DNA of 34,478 bases from Acidobacteriota bacterium (GTDB taxonomy: Bacteria > Actinomycetota > Acidimicrobiia > Acidimicrobiales > Palsa-688). Below, piece by piece: positions 23,471 to 31,256 of this stretch. Under the pieces are notes generated by a model. The model was not told the origin of the DNA, did no database searches, and saw only the letters and a list, made by a program, of their open reading frames with translations. The translations under genes and the position numbers were made by a program. Positions within the stretch are counted from its first letter, which is position 1, and every line of letters starts with the position of its first letter. The stretch spans positions 1 to 34,478 of the forward strand of contig JAGWSF010000040.1 in the NCBI GenBank assembly GCA_028876385.1, read 5' to 3'.

Positions 23471-24040
23471 GTGGCCACCCGTCGGGAACAGATCCTCGCA
23501 GCAGCCGCCCGACGCTTCGCCGCCCACGGGTTCCACGGGGTGTCCATCGACGAGATCGGGAGCGACCTCGGCATCACAGGTCCGGCGCTCTACCATCACT
23601 TCCCGTCCAAGGACGCCATCCTGGCCGAGCTGCTCATCGGCATCAGCCAGACGCTGCTCGATGAGGGGCGGAGGCGGGTGGAGGAGGCCACTTCGCCGGC
23701 CGACGCCGTCGAGCAGCTGATCGCCTGGCACATCGACTTCGCCGTGGAGCACCCCGATCTCATCGTGATCCAGGCCCGGGACCTGGCCAGCCTGAGCAGC
23801 TCCGACCGCAACCAGGTCAGGATCCTGCAGCGCCGGTACGTCGCCGTCTGGACCGACGTGATCGTCGCCTACACGGGCACCGACCGGGCCAACGGAGAGG
23901 TCGCCGCGCACGCCGCGTTCGGCCTGCTCAACTCCACCCCCCACCTCGTGCGCCTGCCGGCGCAGCGCAAGCGCCGCGTCCTGCGGGAGATGGGCCACGG
24001 GGCGCTCGCCGCCGTGAGGGCTTCCCACCCGGTCCCGTAG
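23471..24040 (+). CDS. TetR/AcrR family transcriptional regulator
   Basis: A 189-residue repressor. The N-terminal helix-turn-helix covers about residues 4-50, with RREQILAAAARRFAAHGFHG, SIDEIGSDLGIT and ALYHHFPSKDAIL. The helical ligand domain fills the rest. The start is taken as the GTG at 23471, five bases after a TAGAGT box; a TTG at 23465 lies inside that box and is less likely. It is divergent from accD1-accA1-fadE and probably represses that operon, as the mycobacterial TetR (BkaR) next to the equivalent genes does for branched-chain acid breakdown. The ligand is probably an acyl-CoA intermediate. Confidence 0.9.
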   Translation: MATRREQILAAAARRFAAHGFHGVSIDEIGSDLGITGPALYHHFPSKDAILAELLIGISQTLLDEGRRRVEEATSPADAVEQLIAWHIDFAVEHPDLIVIQARDLASLSSSDRNQVRILQRRYVAVWTDVIVAYTGTDRANGEVAAHAAFGLLNSTPHLVRLPAQRKRRVLREMGHGALAAVRASHPVP

Positions 24041-24067
24041 GCGACGGGGTAGGTTCGCGCCGACCTC

Positions 24068-24102
24068 CCGGCCGAGAAAGCGCTCTGGCGCCTGGCGGCC
24101 GG
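24068..24102. terminator. Inverted repeat between tetR and sulfatase genes
   Basis: CCGGCCG (24068-24074) and CGGCCGG (24096-24102) can pair into a 7-base stem with a 21-base loop in the 83-base gap between the TetR and sulfatase genes. It may end tetR transcription or shape the sulfatase leader. There is no T run. Confidence 0.3.
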
Positions 24103-24123
24103 CGTGCGAGCAAGGAGCCGGGC

Positions 24124-25644
24124 ATGGGCCGAAAGATCCTCTTCGTGACGACCGACCAGCAGCGCTACGACGCGCTCGGCTGCAACGGGGGGACGGTGGC
24201 CCGCACGCCCGTGGCCGACGCCCTGGCGGCGTCCGGGGTCAACTACCGCCGGGCCATGAACCAGAACGTGGTCTGCATGCCGGCCCGGGCCACCATGCTC
24301 ACCGGCCAGTACCCCCGCACCCACGGCGTGTACGCCAACGGGGTGCCCCTGCCCTCCGACGCCCCCAGCGTCGCCGCCTATCTCAACGAGCACGGTTACC
24401 GCACCGCACTTCTCGGCAAGGCCCACTTCGAGCCGGCCTTCGACCTGGAGGGGAGGTGGGCCGAGAACCGCATGGCCCGCGACGACACCTACGGACCGCA
24501 CCGGGGTTTCGAGCACATGGAGTTGGCCATGCACGGCCCCATACCCCTGTGGCACTACGGCAAGTGGCTGCAGTCGAGGCCGGGCCACCACGAGCGCAGC
24601 TTCTACGCCCTCTTCGACGGCGGGGCGCTGAACAGCTCGGGCGGGGGCGAGACCGGGGCCTGCCAGCTGAAAATCAACCCGGTGCCGCGGGAGCTCTACC
24701 ACACCGACTGGGTGGCGGACCGCACCATCGCCTGGCTGGACACCCTCGGGGCCGACGAAGACTGGTTCTGCTGGATGAGCTTCCCCGATCCCCACCATCC
24801 CTGGGACCCACCCGCGGCCGAACTGGGTCGGGTCCCCTGGCGCGACCTCGACCTGCCGGCTGGGCACCCCGGTTCGCCCGACGCCTGCCGGCGCATCCTC
24901 GAGCAGAAGCCCGGTCACTGGCTCGCCTACTACGACGGGTCCCACTCCAACCTCGAGGGGGGCCCGACCGGGTTCGTCCCCGCCCAGATGACCGATGATC
25001 AGGTCCGGGAGGTGAACGCCTTCACCCACGTGGAGAACGAGCTCATAGACGAAGCCCTCGGGCGGGTCCTCGCCCACGTAGACAGCCGCGGGTGGGGCGC
25101 CGACACCGATGTCATCTTCACCACCGACCACGGCGAGCTGCAGGGCGACTTCGGGCTGCTGTTCAAAGGGCCCTACCACTGCGACGCTCTCATGCGGCTG
25201 CCGCTGATCTGGCGGCCGTCCCCCACCGCGGGCGTGGCCCCCGCCGAGGTCGGCGATCCCGTCGGTCAGCTGGACCTGGTCCCCACCTTCTGCCGGATCG
25301 CCGGGCTGCCCGTACCGGACTGGGTGCAAGGTGCCCCCCTGCCCACCCGCGACGGCACCGGCCGCGAGCGGGTCATCACCGAGTGGGACAGCCAGTTCGA
25401 CACCGAGGACCTGCACCTGCGGTCGCTCTACCGCGACGGCTGGCTGGTCACCGAGTACGACGCCACCGGGGGCTACGACGGCACCGAGGGGGAGCTCTAC
25501 CACCTGGTCGAGGACCCCCACCAGTGGCACAACCTGTGGTCGGACCCGTCCCGGCGGGCCGTCCGAGACGACCTCCTCGCCGACCTGCACGACCACCTGC
25601 CGGCGGCGCGCCAACCGCGCCTGGCGGTGGAGGCCCCGGTCTGA
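24124..25644 (+). CDS. Sulfatase family protein (alkaline phosphatase superfamily)
   Basis: A 506-residue type I sulfatase-like hydrolase. The formylglycine motif is C51-M-P-A-R in NVVCMPARATMLTGQYPRTHG, with metal-binding D11-Q12 at the start (FVTTDQQRYDALGC) and D335-H336 in TTDHGELQGDFGLLFKG. There is no signal peptide, so it acts in the cytoplasm. Arylsulfatase, choline sulfatase and phosphonate monoester hydrolase are all within this family. Cys51 must be converted to formylglycine by an enzyme not encoded in the window. The ATG at 24124 has AAGGAG six bases upstream. The stop overlaps the start of the haloalkane dehalogenase gene (TGATG), a coupling that suggests one substrate or pathway losing sulfate and halide. 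Confidence 0.9.
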   Translation: MGRKILFVTTDQQRYDALGCNGGTVARTPVADALAASGVNYRRAMNQNVVCMPARATMLTGQYPRTHGVYANGVPLPSDAPSVAAYLNEHGYRTALLGKAHFEPAFDLEGRWAENRMARDDTYGPHRGFEHMELAMHGPIPLWHYGKWLQSRPGHHERSFYALFDGGALNSSGGGETGACQLKINPVPRELYHTDWVADRTIAWLDTLGADEDWFCWMSFPDPHHPWDPPAAELGRVPWRDLDLPAGHPGSPDACRRILEQKPGHWLAYYDGSHSNLEGGPTGFVPAQMTDDQVREVNAFTHVENELIDEALGRVLAHVDSRGWGADTDVIFTTDHGELQGDFGLLFKGPYHCDALMRLPLIWRPSPTAGVAPAEVGDPVGQLDLVPTFCRIAGLPVPDWVQGAPLPTRDGTGRERVITEWDSQFDTEDLHLRSLYRDGWLVTEYDATGGYDGTEGELYHLVEDPHQWHNLWSDPSRRAVRDDLLADLHDHLPAARQPRLAVEAPV

Positions 25645-26567
25645 TGAGGGTCCTGCGCACCCCGGACGAGGCCTTCACCGGCCTGTCGGACACGGGCTTC
25701 ACGTTCGGCCCGCACTACGTCGAAGTACCCGACGGGGAGGGCGCCTCGCTGCGCGTCCACTACCTCGACGAGGGGCCACCCGACGGCCCGACGGTCCTGC
25801 TGATGCACGGCGAGCCGTCGTGGTGCTACCTCTACCGCCACATGATCCCGGTCCTGGTGGCCGCCGGACTGCGCTGCGTGGCCCCCGACCTGGTCGGCTT
25901 CGGTCGCTCGGACAAACCGGCCGAGCGGGGTGACTACACCTACGCCCGCCACGTGGAGTGGATGCGGGCCGCCCTGTTCGACGGCGTCGGCCTGACCGAC
26001 GTCACGCTGGTGGCCCAGGACTGGGGTGGCCTGGTAGGGCTTCGCCTCGTGGCCGAGCAGGCCGACCGCTTCTCCGCGGTGATCGTGGCCAACACCGGGC
26101 TGCCTACCGGTGACGATCCGCCGACCGAGGCGTTCCTCGCCTGGCAGCGGTTCTCCCAGGAGACCGATCAGTTCCCCGTCGGTCCGATCGTGGCCGCCGG
26201 GTGCCGGGAGGAGCTGCCTCCCGCGGTCGTGGCCGCCTATGACGCCCCCTTCCCCGACGAGACCTACAAGGCCGGCGCCCGGGCCTTCCCGGTCCTGGTG
26301 CCGACCGGCCCCGACGACCCGGCGGCCGCCGCCAACCGGCGGGCGTGGCAGGCCCTCGAGCGGTGGGAGAAGCCTTTCCTGACGGCCTTCTCCGACGGCG
26401 ATCCCATCACCGCCGGGGGCCACGCCGCGTTCCAGCGTCGGGTGCCGGGGGCGGCCGGCCGCCGCCACGTGACCATCGAGGGCGCCGGCCACTTCCTCCA
26501 GGAGGACCGCGGCGGCGAGCTGGCAGAGGTCGTGACCCGGTTCGTCGCCGAGGGCCGCCGCCCCTGA
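25644..26567 (+). CDS. Haloalkane dehalogenase (HLD-I, DhlA-like alpha/beta hydrolase)
   Basis: A 307-residue alpha/beta hydrolase with the full dehalogenase set: HGEPSW with the oxyanion region, nucleophile D126 followed by halide-binding W127 in VAQDWGGLVGLRL, a second halide-binding Trp (W167, FLAWQRF) in the cap, acid D253 in FSDGDPIT, and catalytic H283 in GAGHFLQED. The cap segment AYDAPFPDETYKAGARAFP is typical of the DhlA/HLD-I group. It hydrolyses a carbon-halogen bond to an alcohol. Epoxide hydrolases of this fold are the main alternative but usually lack the Asp-Trp pair. The ATG at 25644 overlaps the sulfatase stop. Confidence 0.9.
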   Translation: MRVLRTPDEAFTGLSDTGFTFGPHYVEVPDGEGASLRVHYLDEGPPDGPTVLLMHGEPSWCYLYRHMIPVLVAAGLRCVAPDLVGFGRSDKPAERGDYTYARHVEWMRAALFDGVGLTDVTLVAQDWGGLVGLRLVAEQADRFSAVIVANTGLPTGDDPPTEAFLAWQRFSQETDQFPVGPIVAAGCREELPPAVVAAYDAPFPDETYKAGARAFPVLVPTGPDDPAAAANRRAWQALERWEKPFLTAFSDGDPITAGGHAAFQRRVPGAAGRRHVTIEGAGHFLQEDRGGELAEVVTRFVAEGRRP

Positions 26568-26610
26568 GAGCACCACCGGTCCCCGTCCCTCAGCTCTCGG
26601 GCGACCGGAC

Positions 26611-26656
26611 CCGGCCGAAGTTGGGACTGGCCGAACTGGGCCCGGCCGAATCGGGC
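26611..26656. repeat. Imperfect 15-16 bp repeat x3 in intergenic region
   Basis: Three adjoining units, ccggccgaagttggga (26611-26626), ctggccgaactgggc (26627-26641) and ccggccgaatcgggc (26642-26656), lie between the dehalogenase stop and the Rieske-FMN gene. They could be tandem binding sites or a slippage product. The rest of this 163-base gap shows only an AAGGAGG ribosome site just before the next start and no clear promoter box. Confidence 0.6.
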
Positions 26657-26730
26657 GGTTCCGGCGGCGCCGGCTCGACAGTTCGGGCTCCGAGCGAACA
26701 TGATCTGGTCCGTCCACCAAGGAGGGGCTG

Positions 26731-28344
26731 ATGGAGCCGAGCCGCATCGCGACCTGGAGCGAAGTGCCCGTAGACACCCCGGTCGGGGCCAACGTCGAGG
26801 ACATCGACCTGGTCATCGTCAGGAGGGGGGAGCAGGCGTCGGTCCTCTACGGGCGCTGCCTGCACCGGGGGGCGCTGCTCGCCGACGGCCGGCTGTCCGG
26901 CGACAACCTCATCTGCGGCCTGCACGGCTGGGACTACCGGGTCGACACCGGCGTCAGCGCCTATGACAATGCTCAGGCCCTGACCAAGTTCACCTCCTGG
27001 GTGGAGGGCGACTCGCTGTGGGTGGACCTCGACGAGGTGCGGGCCTTCCGGGCCAGCCACCCCCAGCCCTTCGACCGCCAGACCTACCAGGGGTACTGGG
27101 GCGACAGCCACATGACCCCCGAGGAGCCCTTCGTCGGCTACATCCGGGAGCTGGCCGCGCATGGACTGTCGCGCACCGGCCATCACGGTCCGGTCGCCGC
27201 CATGGGCGTCCCCCGCCAGCAGCTGCCCTCCTTCGACGACGTGCAGATCGTCACCGCCCAGCTGGCCCGGCCGCCCCGCCTCGACGACGAGGAGGTCGGA
27301 ACCGAGGTCTGCATCGGGCCCAACGCCGCCAAACCGCTGTGGCTGGACATCCCCCTGTTCGTGTCGGACATGAGCTTCGGGGCCCTGTCGCCCGAGGCCA
27401 AGTTGGCCCTGGCCCGCGGCGCCCAACTGGCCGGGACCGGCATCTGCTCGGGGGAGGGAGGGATGCTGCCCGAGGAGCAGGCGGCCAACAGCCGCTACTT
27501 CTACGAGCTGGCGTCAGCCCGCTTCGGGTGGACCTTCGACGTGTTGAAGAAGGTGCAGGCCTTCCACTTCAAGTGCGGGCAGGGAGCCAAGACCGGCACC
27601 GGCGGTCACCTGCCCGGGGACAAGGTGGTGGGGCGTATCGCCGAGGTCCGGGGCCTGGCCGAGGGGACACCGGCGGTGTCACCCGCCCGCTTCCCCGACT
27701 GGGACTCGCCCGACGACTTCAGGCGCTTCGCCGAACGGGTCCGGGAGGAGTCGGGCGGCATACCGGTGGGCGTCAAGCTCAGCGCCCAGCACATCGAGGC
27801 CGACCTCGACGCGGCGTTGGCCATCGGCGTCGACTACGTGATCCTCGACGGGCGGGGTGGGGGGACGGGGGCGGCCCCGCTGCTGTTCCGGGACCACATA
27901 TCGGTCCCGACGCTGCCGGCTCTGGCCCGGGCCCGGGCCCACCTCGACCGCCGGGGACGCCGGGACGTGACGCTGGTGGTGACCGGCGGCCTCCGCCACG
28001 CCGCCGATTTCGCCAAGGCCCTGGCCCTCGGCGCCGACGCCGTGGCCATCTCCAACGCCGCCCTCCAGGCCATCGGCTGCGTCGGGATGAGGGCCTGCCA
28101 CACCAACAACTGCCCGGTGGGTATCGCCACCCAGCAGCCCCACCTGCGGGCCCGCCTGCCCGTCGACGAGGCGGCCGAGCGCCTGCGCCGCTTCCTCGAC
28201 TCCACCGTCGAGCTGATGGCGGTGCTGGCCCGGGCGTGCGGCCACAACCACCTCAACCAGCTCACCGTCGACGACCTGACCACCTTCGACCGGGACCTGG
28301 CCCACCTGACCGGCATCCCCTACGGCGGGGTGGGGCCGGTATGA
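26731..28344 (+). CDS. Rieske domain fused to glutamate-synthase-type FMN/[3Fe-4S] domain
   Basis: A 537-residue fusion. Residues 6-105 are a Rieske ferredoxin domain with C43-L-H45 and C62-G-L-H65, the [2Fe-2S] ligands. Residues 150-530 are the FMN-binding barrel of glutamate synthase: SDMSFGALSPEAK, CSGEGGM, FKCGQGAKTGTGGHLPG, ILDGRGGGTGAAP, and the [3Fe-4S] cysteines C450, C456 and C461 in CVGMRACHTNNCPVG. There is no glutaminase domain, so ammonia or an amine, if used, must come free. Related stand-alone domains occur in archaeal glutamate synthase and methylamine-glutamate methyltransferase (MgsC). The Rieske part may deliver electrons to the FMN. The ATG at 26731 has AAGGAGGGG upstream. 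It overlaps the next gene (ATGA). The reaction is unknown. Confidence 0.87.
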   Translation: MEPSRIATWSEVPVDTPVGANVEDIDLVIVRRGEQASVLYGRCLHRGALLADGRLSGDNLICGLHGWDYRVDTGVSAYDNAQALTKFTSWVEGDSLWVDLDEVRAFRASHPQPFDRQTYQGYWGDSHMTPEEPFVGYIRELAAHGLSRTGHHGPVAAMGVPRQQLPSFDDVQIVTAQLARPPRLDDEEVGTEVCIGPNAAKPLWLDIPLFVSDMSFGALSPEAKLALARGAQLAGTGICSGEGGMLPEEQAANSRYFYELASARFGWTFDVLKKVQAFHFKCGQGAKTGTGGHLPGDKVVGRIAEVRGLAEGTPAVSPARFPDWDSPDDFRRFAERVREESGGIPVGVKLSAQHIEADLDAALAIGVDYVILDGRGGGTGAAPLLFRDHISVPTLPALARARAHLDRRGRRDVTLVVTGGLRHAADFAKALALGADAVAISNAALQAIGCVGMRACHTNNCPVGIATQQPHLRARLPVDEAAERLRRFLDSTVELMAVLARACGHNHLNQLTVDDLTTFDRDLAHLTGIPYGGVGPV

Positions 28345-30311
28345 GCGAGGCCGGTATGAATGGGCCCGGTGACGGCCGGCAATGGTTCCGGGTGGCCGAC
28401 CTCGGCGACCTCGATGACGGGCGGGTCCGCACGTTGGTGGCGGGGCACCGCAGCCTGGCCCTCACCCGCGTCGGTGACCGCTACAGCGCCCTGGACAACC
28501 GCTGCCCCCACCAGGGCGGACCGCTCGGCGAGGGGTCGATCGAGAACGGCTGGCTGCGCTGCCCCTGGCACGGCTACGACTACGACCCGCTGACCGGCGA
28601 GCCGCCGCCCGGCTTCACCGACCGTCCGGCCTGCTACCCGCTGGAAGTGCGCGAAGACGGGGTGTGGGTCGGCCTGCCCGAGGAAACGCCCCCGGCCCGC
28701 ACGGTGTCCGACGTCATGGTCGAGACCATGGTCGAGTGGGGGGTGACCCACGTGTTCGGCATGGTCGGGCACTCCAACCTCGGTTTCGCCGACGCCCTGC
28801 GCCGCCAGGAGGAGGCCGGGCGACTGACCTTCATCGGCATCCGCCACGAGGGAGCGGCGGCGTTCGCGGCCAGCGCCTACGGGAAGCTGACCGGCCGCCC
28901 GGCCGCCTGCTTCGCCATCGCCGGGCCGGGTTCCACCAACCTGCTCACCGGCCTCTACGACGCCAAGGTCGACCGGGCGCCGGTGCTGGCCGTCTCCGGG
29001 CAGGTCCCCTCCAAGGTCCTCGGCCGGGGTGCGTTCCAGGACCTGGCCCTCAACGCCGCGTTCGCCGACGTGGCCCTCACCACGACCACCGTGCAGGCCG
29101 GGTCGGACCACCGCGAGCTGGTCAGCCTGGCCCTCAAGCAGGCCACCGTGGGCCGCGGCGTCGCCCATCTGGTCCTGCCCGACGAAGTGCAGGTGCTGCC
29201 CGCCGGCGACGGCGTCACGGCATCGGGGCCGGCGGGGCGGGTGGGCGACGACGAGATCGCTCCTCCGGCGAGCGTGGTCGACCCGGCCCTGGACCTGCTC
29301 GGCGGGGCCCGCCGGCCGGTGATCGTCGTCGGCCACGGCGCCCGCTTCGACATGGCCGCGGTGCTGGAGCTGGCCGAGGCCCTCGGCGCCCCGGTGGTCA
29401 CCACCTTCAAGGCCAAGGGCCTGGTCTCGGACCGCCACCCGCTCGGCGGCGGCGTGCTCGGCCGGAGCGGTACGCCGGTAGCCAGCTGGCTGATGAACGA
29501 GTCCGATCTGCTCGTGGCCGTCGGAGCGTCGTTCTCCAACCACACCGGCATCGCCCCCTACAAGCCGACCATCCAGATCGACACCGATCCGCTGGCCCTG
29601 GGCCGGTTCCACGCCGTCACCCTGCCCGTCCTCGGCCACGCCGGGGTCACCTGCCGGCTGCTGTCGTCACGGCTGCCCGAGCGGCCGGGCGGGGTGGACC
29701 AACGTCCCGACGTGGCCGCCCGGTGGAGGATCTGGCGGGAGGAGAAGCAGCGTCGGCTGGCCGACGACCGGGGCCGGGGCGTGTCGTCGGCGGCGGTGTT
29801 CGATGCGCTCAGTCGGCTGGCCCCGGCCGACGCCGTGCTCACGGTGGACGTCGGCAACCACGCCTACTCGTTCGGTCGCTACTTCGAGTGCAGCGGCCAC
29901 CAGGCGGTCCTCATGTCGGGGTATCTCGGCTCGATCGGGTTCGGCTATCCGGCGGCGTTCGGTGCCTGGGCCGCGGACCCCGACCGCCCGGTGGTGGCGG
30001 TGACCGGCGACGGCGGCTTCGGCCAGTACCTGGCGGAGGTCACGACGGCTGTCAAATACGGTATTCCGGTCAAACACCTCCTGCTGGACAACTCCTCGCT
30101 GGGCAAGATCACCAAGGAGCAGCGGGCCGGCCAGTTCGAGGTGTGGCAGACCAGCCTGACCAACCCGGACTTCGCCGAGTACGCCCGCCTGTGCGGCGCC
30201 TACGCCGAGAAGGTGACCGACCGGGCGGGGCTCGACGCGGCCATGAGCGCGGTCATCGCCCACCCGGGACCGGCCATGCTGCACGTGGTCACCGACGCCG
30301 AACTGGTCTGA
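28341..30311 (+). CDS. Rieske domain fused to thiamine-diphosphate enzyme (pyruvate oxidase/acetolactate synthase-like)
   Basis: A 656-residue fusion. Residues 14-112 are a Rieske domain with C55-P-H57 and C74-P-W-H77. The remainder has the three domains of the pyruvate oxidase/acetolactate synthase family: N-terminal (E170 in IGIRHEGAAAFAASAYG, the cofactor-activating glutamate), middle (PVIVVGHGARFD, TTFKAKGL) and C-terminal ThDP-binding (GDGGFG from residue 556 to LLLDNSSLGK near 585). The ATG at 28341 overlaps the upstream Rieske-FMN gene stop. A [2Fe-2S] cluster next to a ThDP site suggests oxidation of the hydroxyalkyl-ThDP intermediate by one-electron steps, or electron exchange with the upstream protein. 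Substrate unknown; candidates are pyruvate, another 2-oxo acid or sulfoacetaldehyde. Confidence 0.88.
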   Translation: MSEAGMNGPGDGRQWFRVADLGDLDDGRVRTLVAGHRSLALTRVGDRYSALDNRCPHQGGPLGEGSIENGWLRCPWHGYDYDPLTGEPPPGFTDRPACYPLEVREDGVWVGLPEETPPARTVSDVMVETMVEWGVTHVFGMVGHSNLGFADALRRQEEAGRLTFIGIRHEGAAAFAASAYGKLTGRPAACFAIAGPGSTNLLTGLYDAKVDRAPVLAVSGQVPSKVLGRGAFQDLALNAAFADVALTTTTVQAGSDHRELVSLALKQATVGRGVAHLVLPDEVQVLPAGDGVTASGPAGRVGDDEIAPPASVVDPALDLLGGARRPVIVVGHGARFDMAAVLELAEALGAPVVTTFKAKGLVSDRHPLGGGVLGRSGTPVASWLMNESDLLVAVGASFSNHTGIAPYKPTIQIDTDPLALGRFHAVTLPVLGHAGVTCRLLSSRLPERPGGVDQRPDVAARWRIWREEKQRRLADDRGRGVSSAAVFDALSRLAPADAVLTVDVGNHAYSFGRYFECSGHQAVLMSGYLGSIGFGYPAAFGAWAADPDRPVVAVTGDGGFGQYLAEVTTAVKYGIPVKHLLLDNSSLGKITKEQRAGQFEVWQTSLTNPDFAEYARLCGAYAEKVTDRAGLDAAMSAVIAHPGPAMLHVVTDAELV

Positions 30312-30331
30312 GCCGGCGGGGGCCGGGCTCA
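30309..30331. terminator. Hairpin across the stop codons of convergent genes
   Basis: TGAGCC (30309-30314) and GGCTCA (30326-30331) pair perfectly and can extend inward through GGC/GCC with one bulged base. The arms contain the stop codons of both the Rieske-ThDP gene and the convergent unknown gene, which end only 17 bases apart. It may serve as a shared terminator, though without a T run. Confidence 0.45.
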
Positions 30332-31042
30332 GCCTGAGAAGCGCCCGAGCCCCTCGGAGAAGAAGGCGATCGCGCCGGGCAGGGCGTCGTCCCCGTCGGG
30401 CAGGTCCCGGGCCGCCAGCACGGCCCCGAAGGGGGCGTTCCAGTAGCCGGCGTCGCCGGGGCGGGCCGCGCCCCACGGGCCGACGTAGAGGTAGGGCTCC
30501 CCCTCGTAGGCATCCCCCGGCGAGCACCCGAGGTTGACCCGGTCGCCGGTCGGGACGGCCACGTTGGTGCCGATGTCGAAATGCTCCGGCCACAGTTGCA
30601 GCGTCTCCGGTTGGGCGTCGGCCGGCAACGAGGCCAGTGTCCGATCGAGCGCCATCCAGCCGCGGTGCATCCAGCCGGCCATCTCGGCGGCCGCCGCGGC
30701 GCTCACCGTCAGCGCCCGGTCCGGGTCACCCAGCTCCGGGGTGTCGTCCCCGCAGCGGAACTCGGTGCCGAGGTCGACCTCGGCGAAACGGGCCAGTTCG
30801 GCCAGGGTGGCGCCGCTCAGGGCCAGGTAGGACACCCGCCCGCCGACCTCCCGCACGAGGGTGGCCCCGGAGGTGCGGAGCTGTTCGGCGTCGGGGCCGA
30901 AGAGGGGCGTGGACACCCCGCCGGGGGTCACCCGCAGCCCGAAGCGCCCGGTCACCTGGTAGCGCCGCCGGGCCAGGATGTGGGTGGCCACCCGGTGCAG
31001 TTCGCCCCTCGTCGGCTCGTACTCGTCCAGGGTCACTCTCAT
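30329..31042 (-). CDS. Conserved hypothetical protein
   Basis: A protein of about 237 residues that I cannot assign to a named family. It is mixed alpha/beta with no signal peptide or membrane segment. Noticeable stretches are YEPTRGELHRVATHILARRRYQ at the start, FGLRVTPGGVSTPLFGPD, LWPEHFDIGTNV, NLGCSPGDAYEGEPYLYVGPW and a C-terminal FFSEGLGRFSG. The motif LWPEHFD and the Gly/Pro-rich PYLYVGPW look conserved and could form a binding site; I have a loose memory of similar unnamed actinobacterial proteins but no function. The ATG at 31042 was chosen because upstream residues are Pro/Arg-rich and unconserved; a GGAG lies 11 bases before it. Convergent with the ThDP gene, divergent from the SCO6745-family gene. 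Confidence 0.75.
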   Translation of the reverse strand: MRVTLDEYEPTRGELHRVATHILARRRYQVTGRFGLRVTPGGVSTPLFGPDAEQLRTSGATLVREVGGRVSYLALSGATLAELARFAEVDLGTEFRCGDDTPELGDPDRALTVSAAAAAEMAGWMHRGWMALDRTLASLPADAQPETLQLWPEHFDIGTNVAVPTGDRVNLGCSPGDAYEGEPYLYVGPWGAARPGDAGYWNAPFGAVLAARDLPDGDDALPGAIAFFSEGLGRFSG

Positions 31043-31119
31043 CGCTTGGGTTTCTCCAGGATCGGGGTGGACCTCGAGGTCCACCGGGGGGCCCGGCGCG
31101 GACGACCGCAACGGGCTCG

Positions 31120-31176
31120 GGGTTACGACCGGTCGGACCCAGGTCCGGGGACGGGCAGCTTCTGACAACGTAACCC
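31120..31176. promoter_or_regulatory. Spaced inverted repeat in divergent promoter region
   Basis: GGGTTACG (31120-31127) and CGTAACCC (31169-31176) are perfect 8-base inverted copies within the 214-base gap between the divergent unknown and SCO6745-family genes. Their centres are 49 bases apart, close to a whole number of helical turns and suitable for one regulator bound at two sites. No regulator gene lies nearby. The rest of the gap shows only the CAGAAT box at 31245. Confidence 0.4.
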
Positions 31177-31244
31177 GCCCGGCCCCGAACGTATTTCGGC
31201 ATCTCCTCCGTCATGGGCCACGGCGCAGCTGTGACTGGGCCTGA

Positions 31245-31250
31245 CAGAAT
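31245..31250 (+). promoter_or_regulatory. Possible -10 box of a leaderless promoter
   Basis: CAGAAT followed by six bases and the ATG of the SCO6745-family gene. There is no Shine-Dalgarno sequence. The first base deviates from TAnnnT, so it is weaker than the boxes at 6666, 7094 and 23460. Confidence 0.4.
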
Positions 31251-31256
31251 CGGGCC

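Noticed and set aside
26731..28344. Ordinary glutamate synthase large subunit or MgsC
   Set aside because: There is no glutaminase domain, no small subunit (GltD) and no MgsA/B neighbours, and the N-terminal Rieske domain is not part of either family's usual build.
28664..30337. Overlapping plus-strand frame within the Rieske-ThDP gene
   Set aside because: Arg/Gly/Pro-rich frame-shifted reading of the ThDP gene with no motif; the in-frame protein explains the whole stretch.
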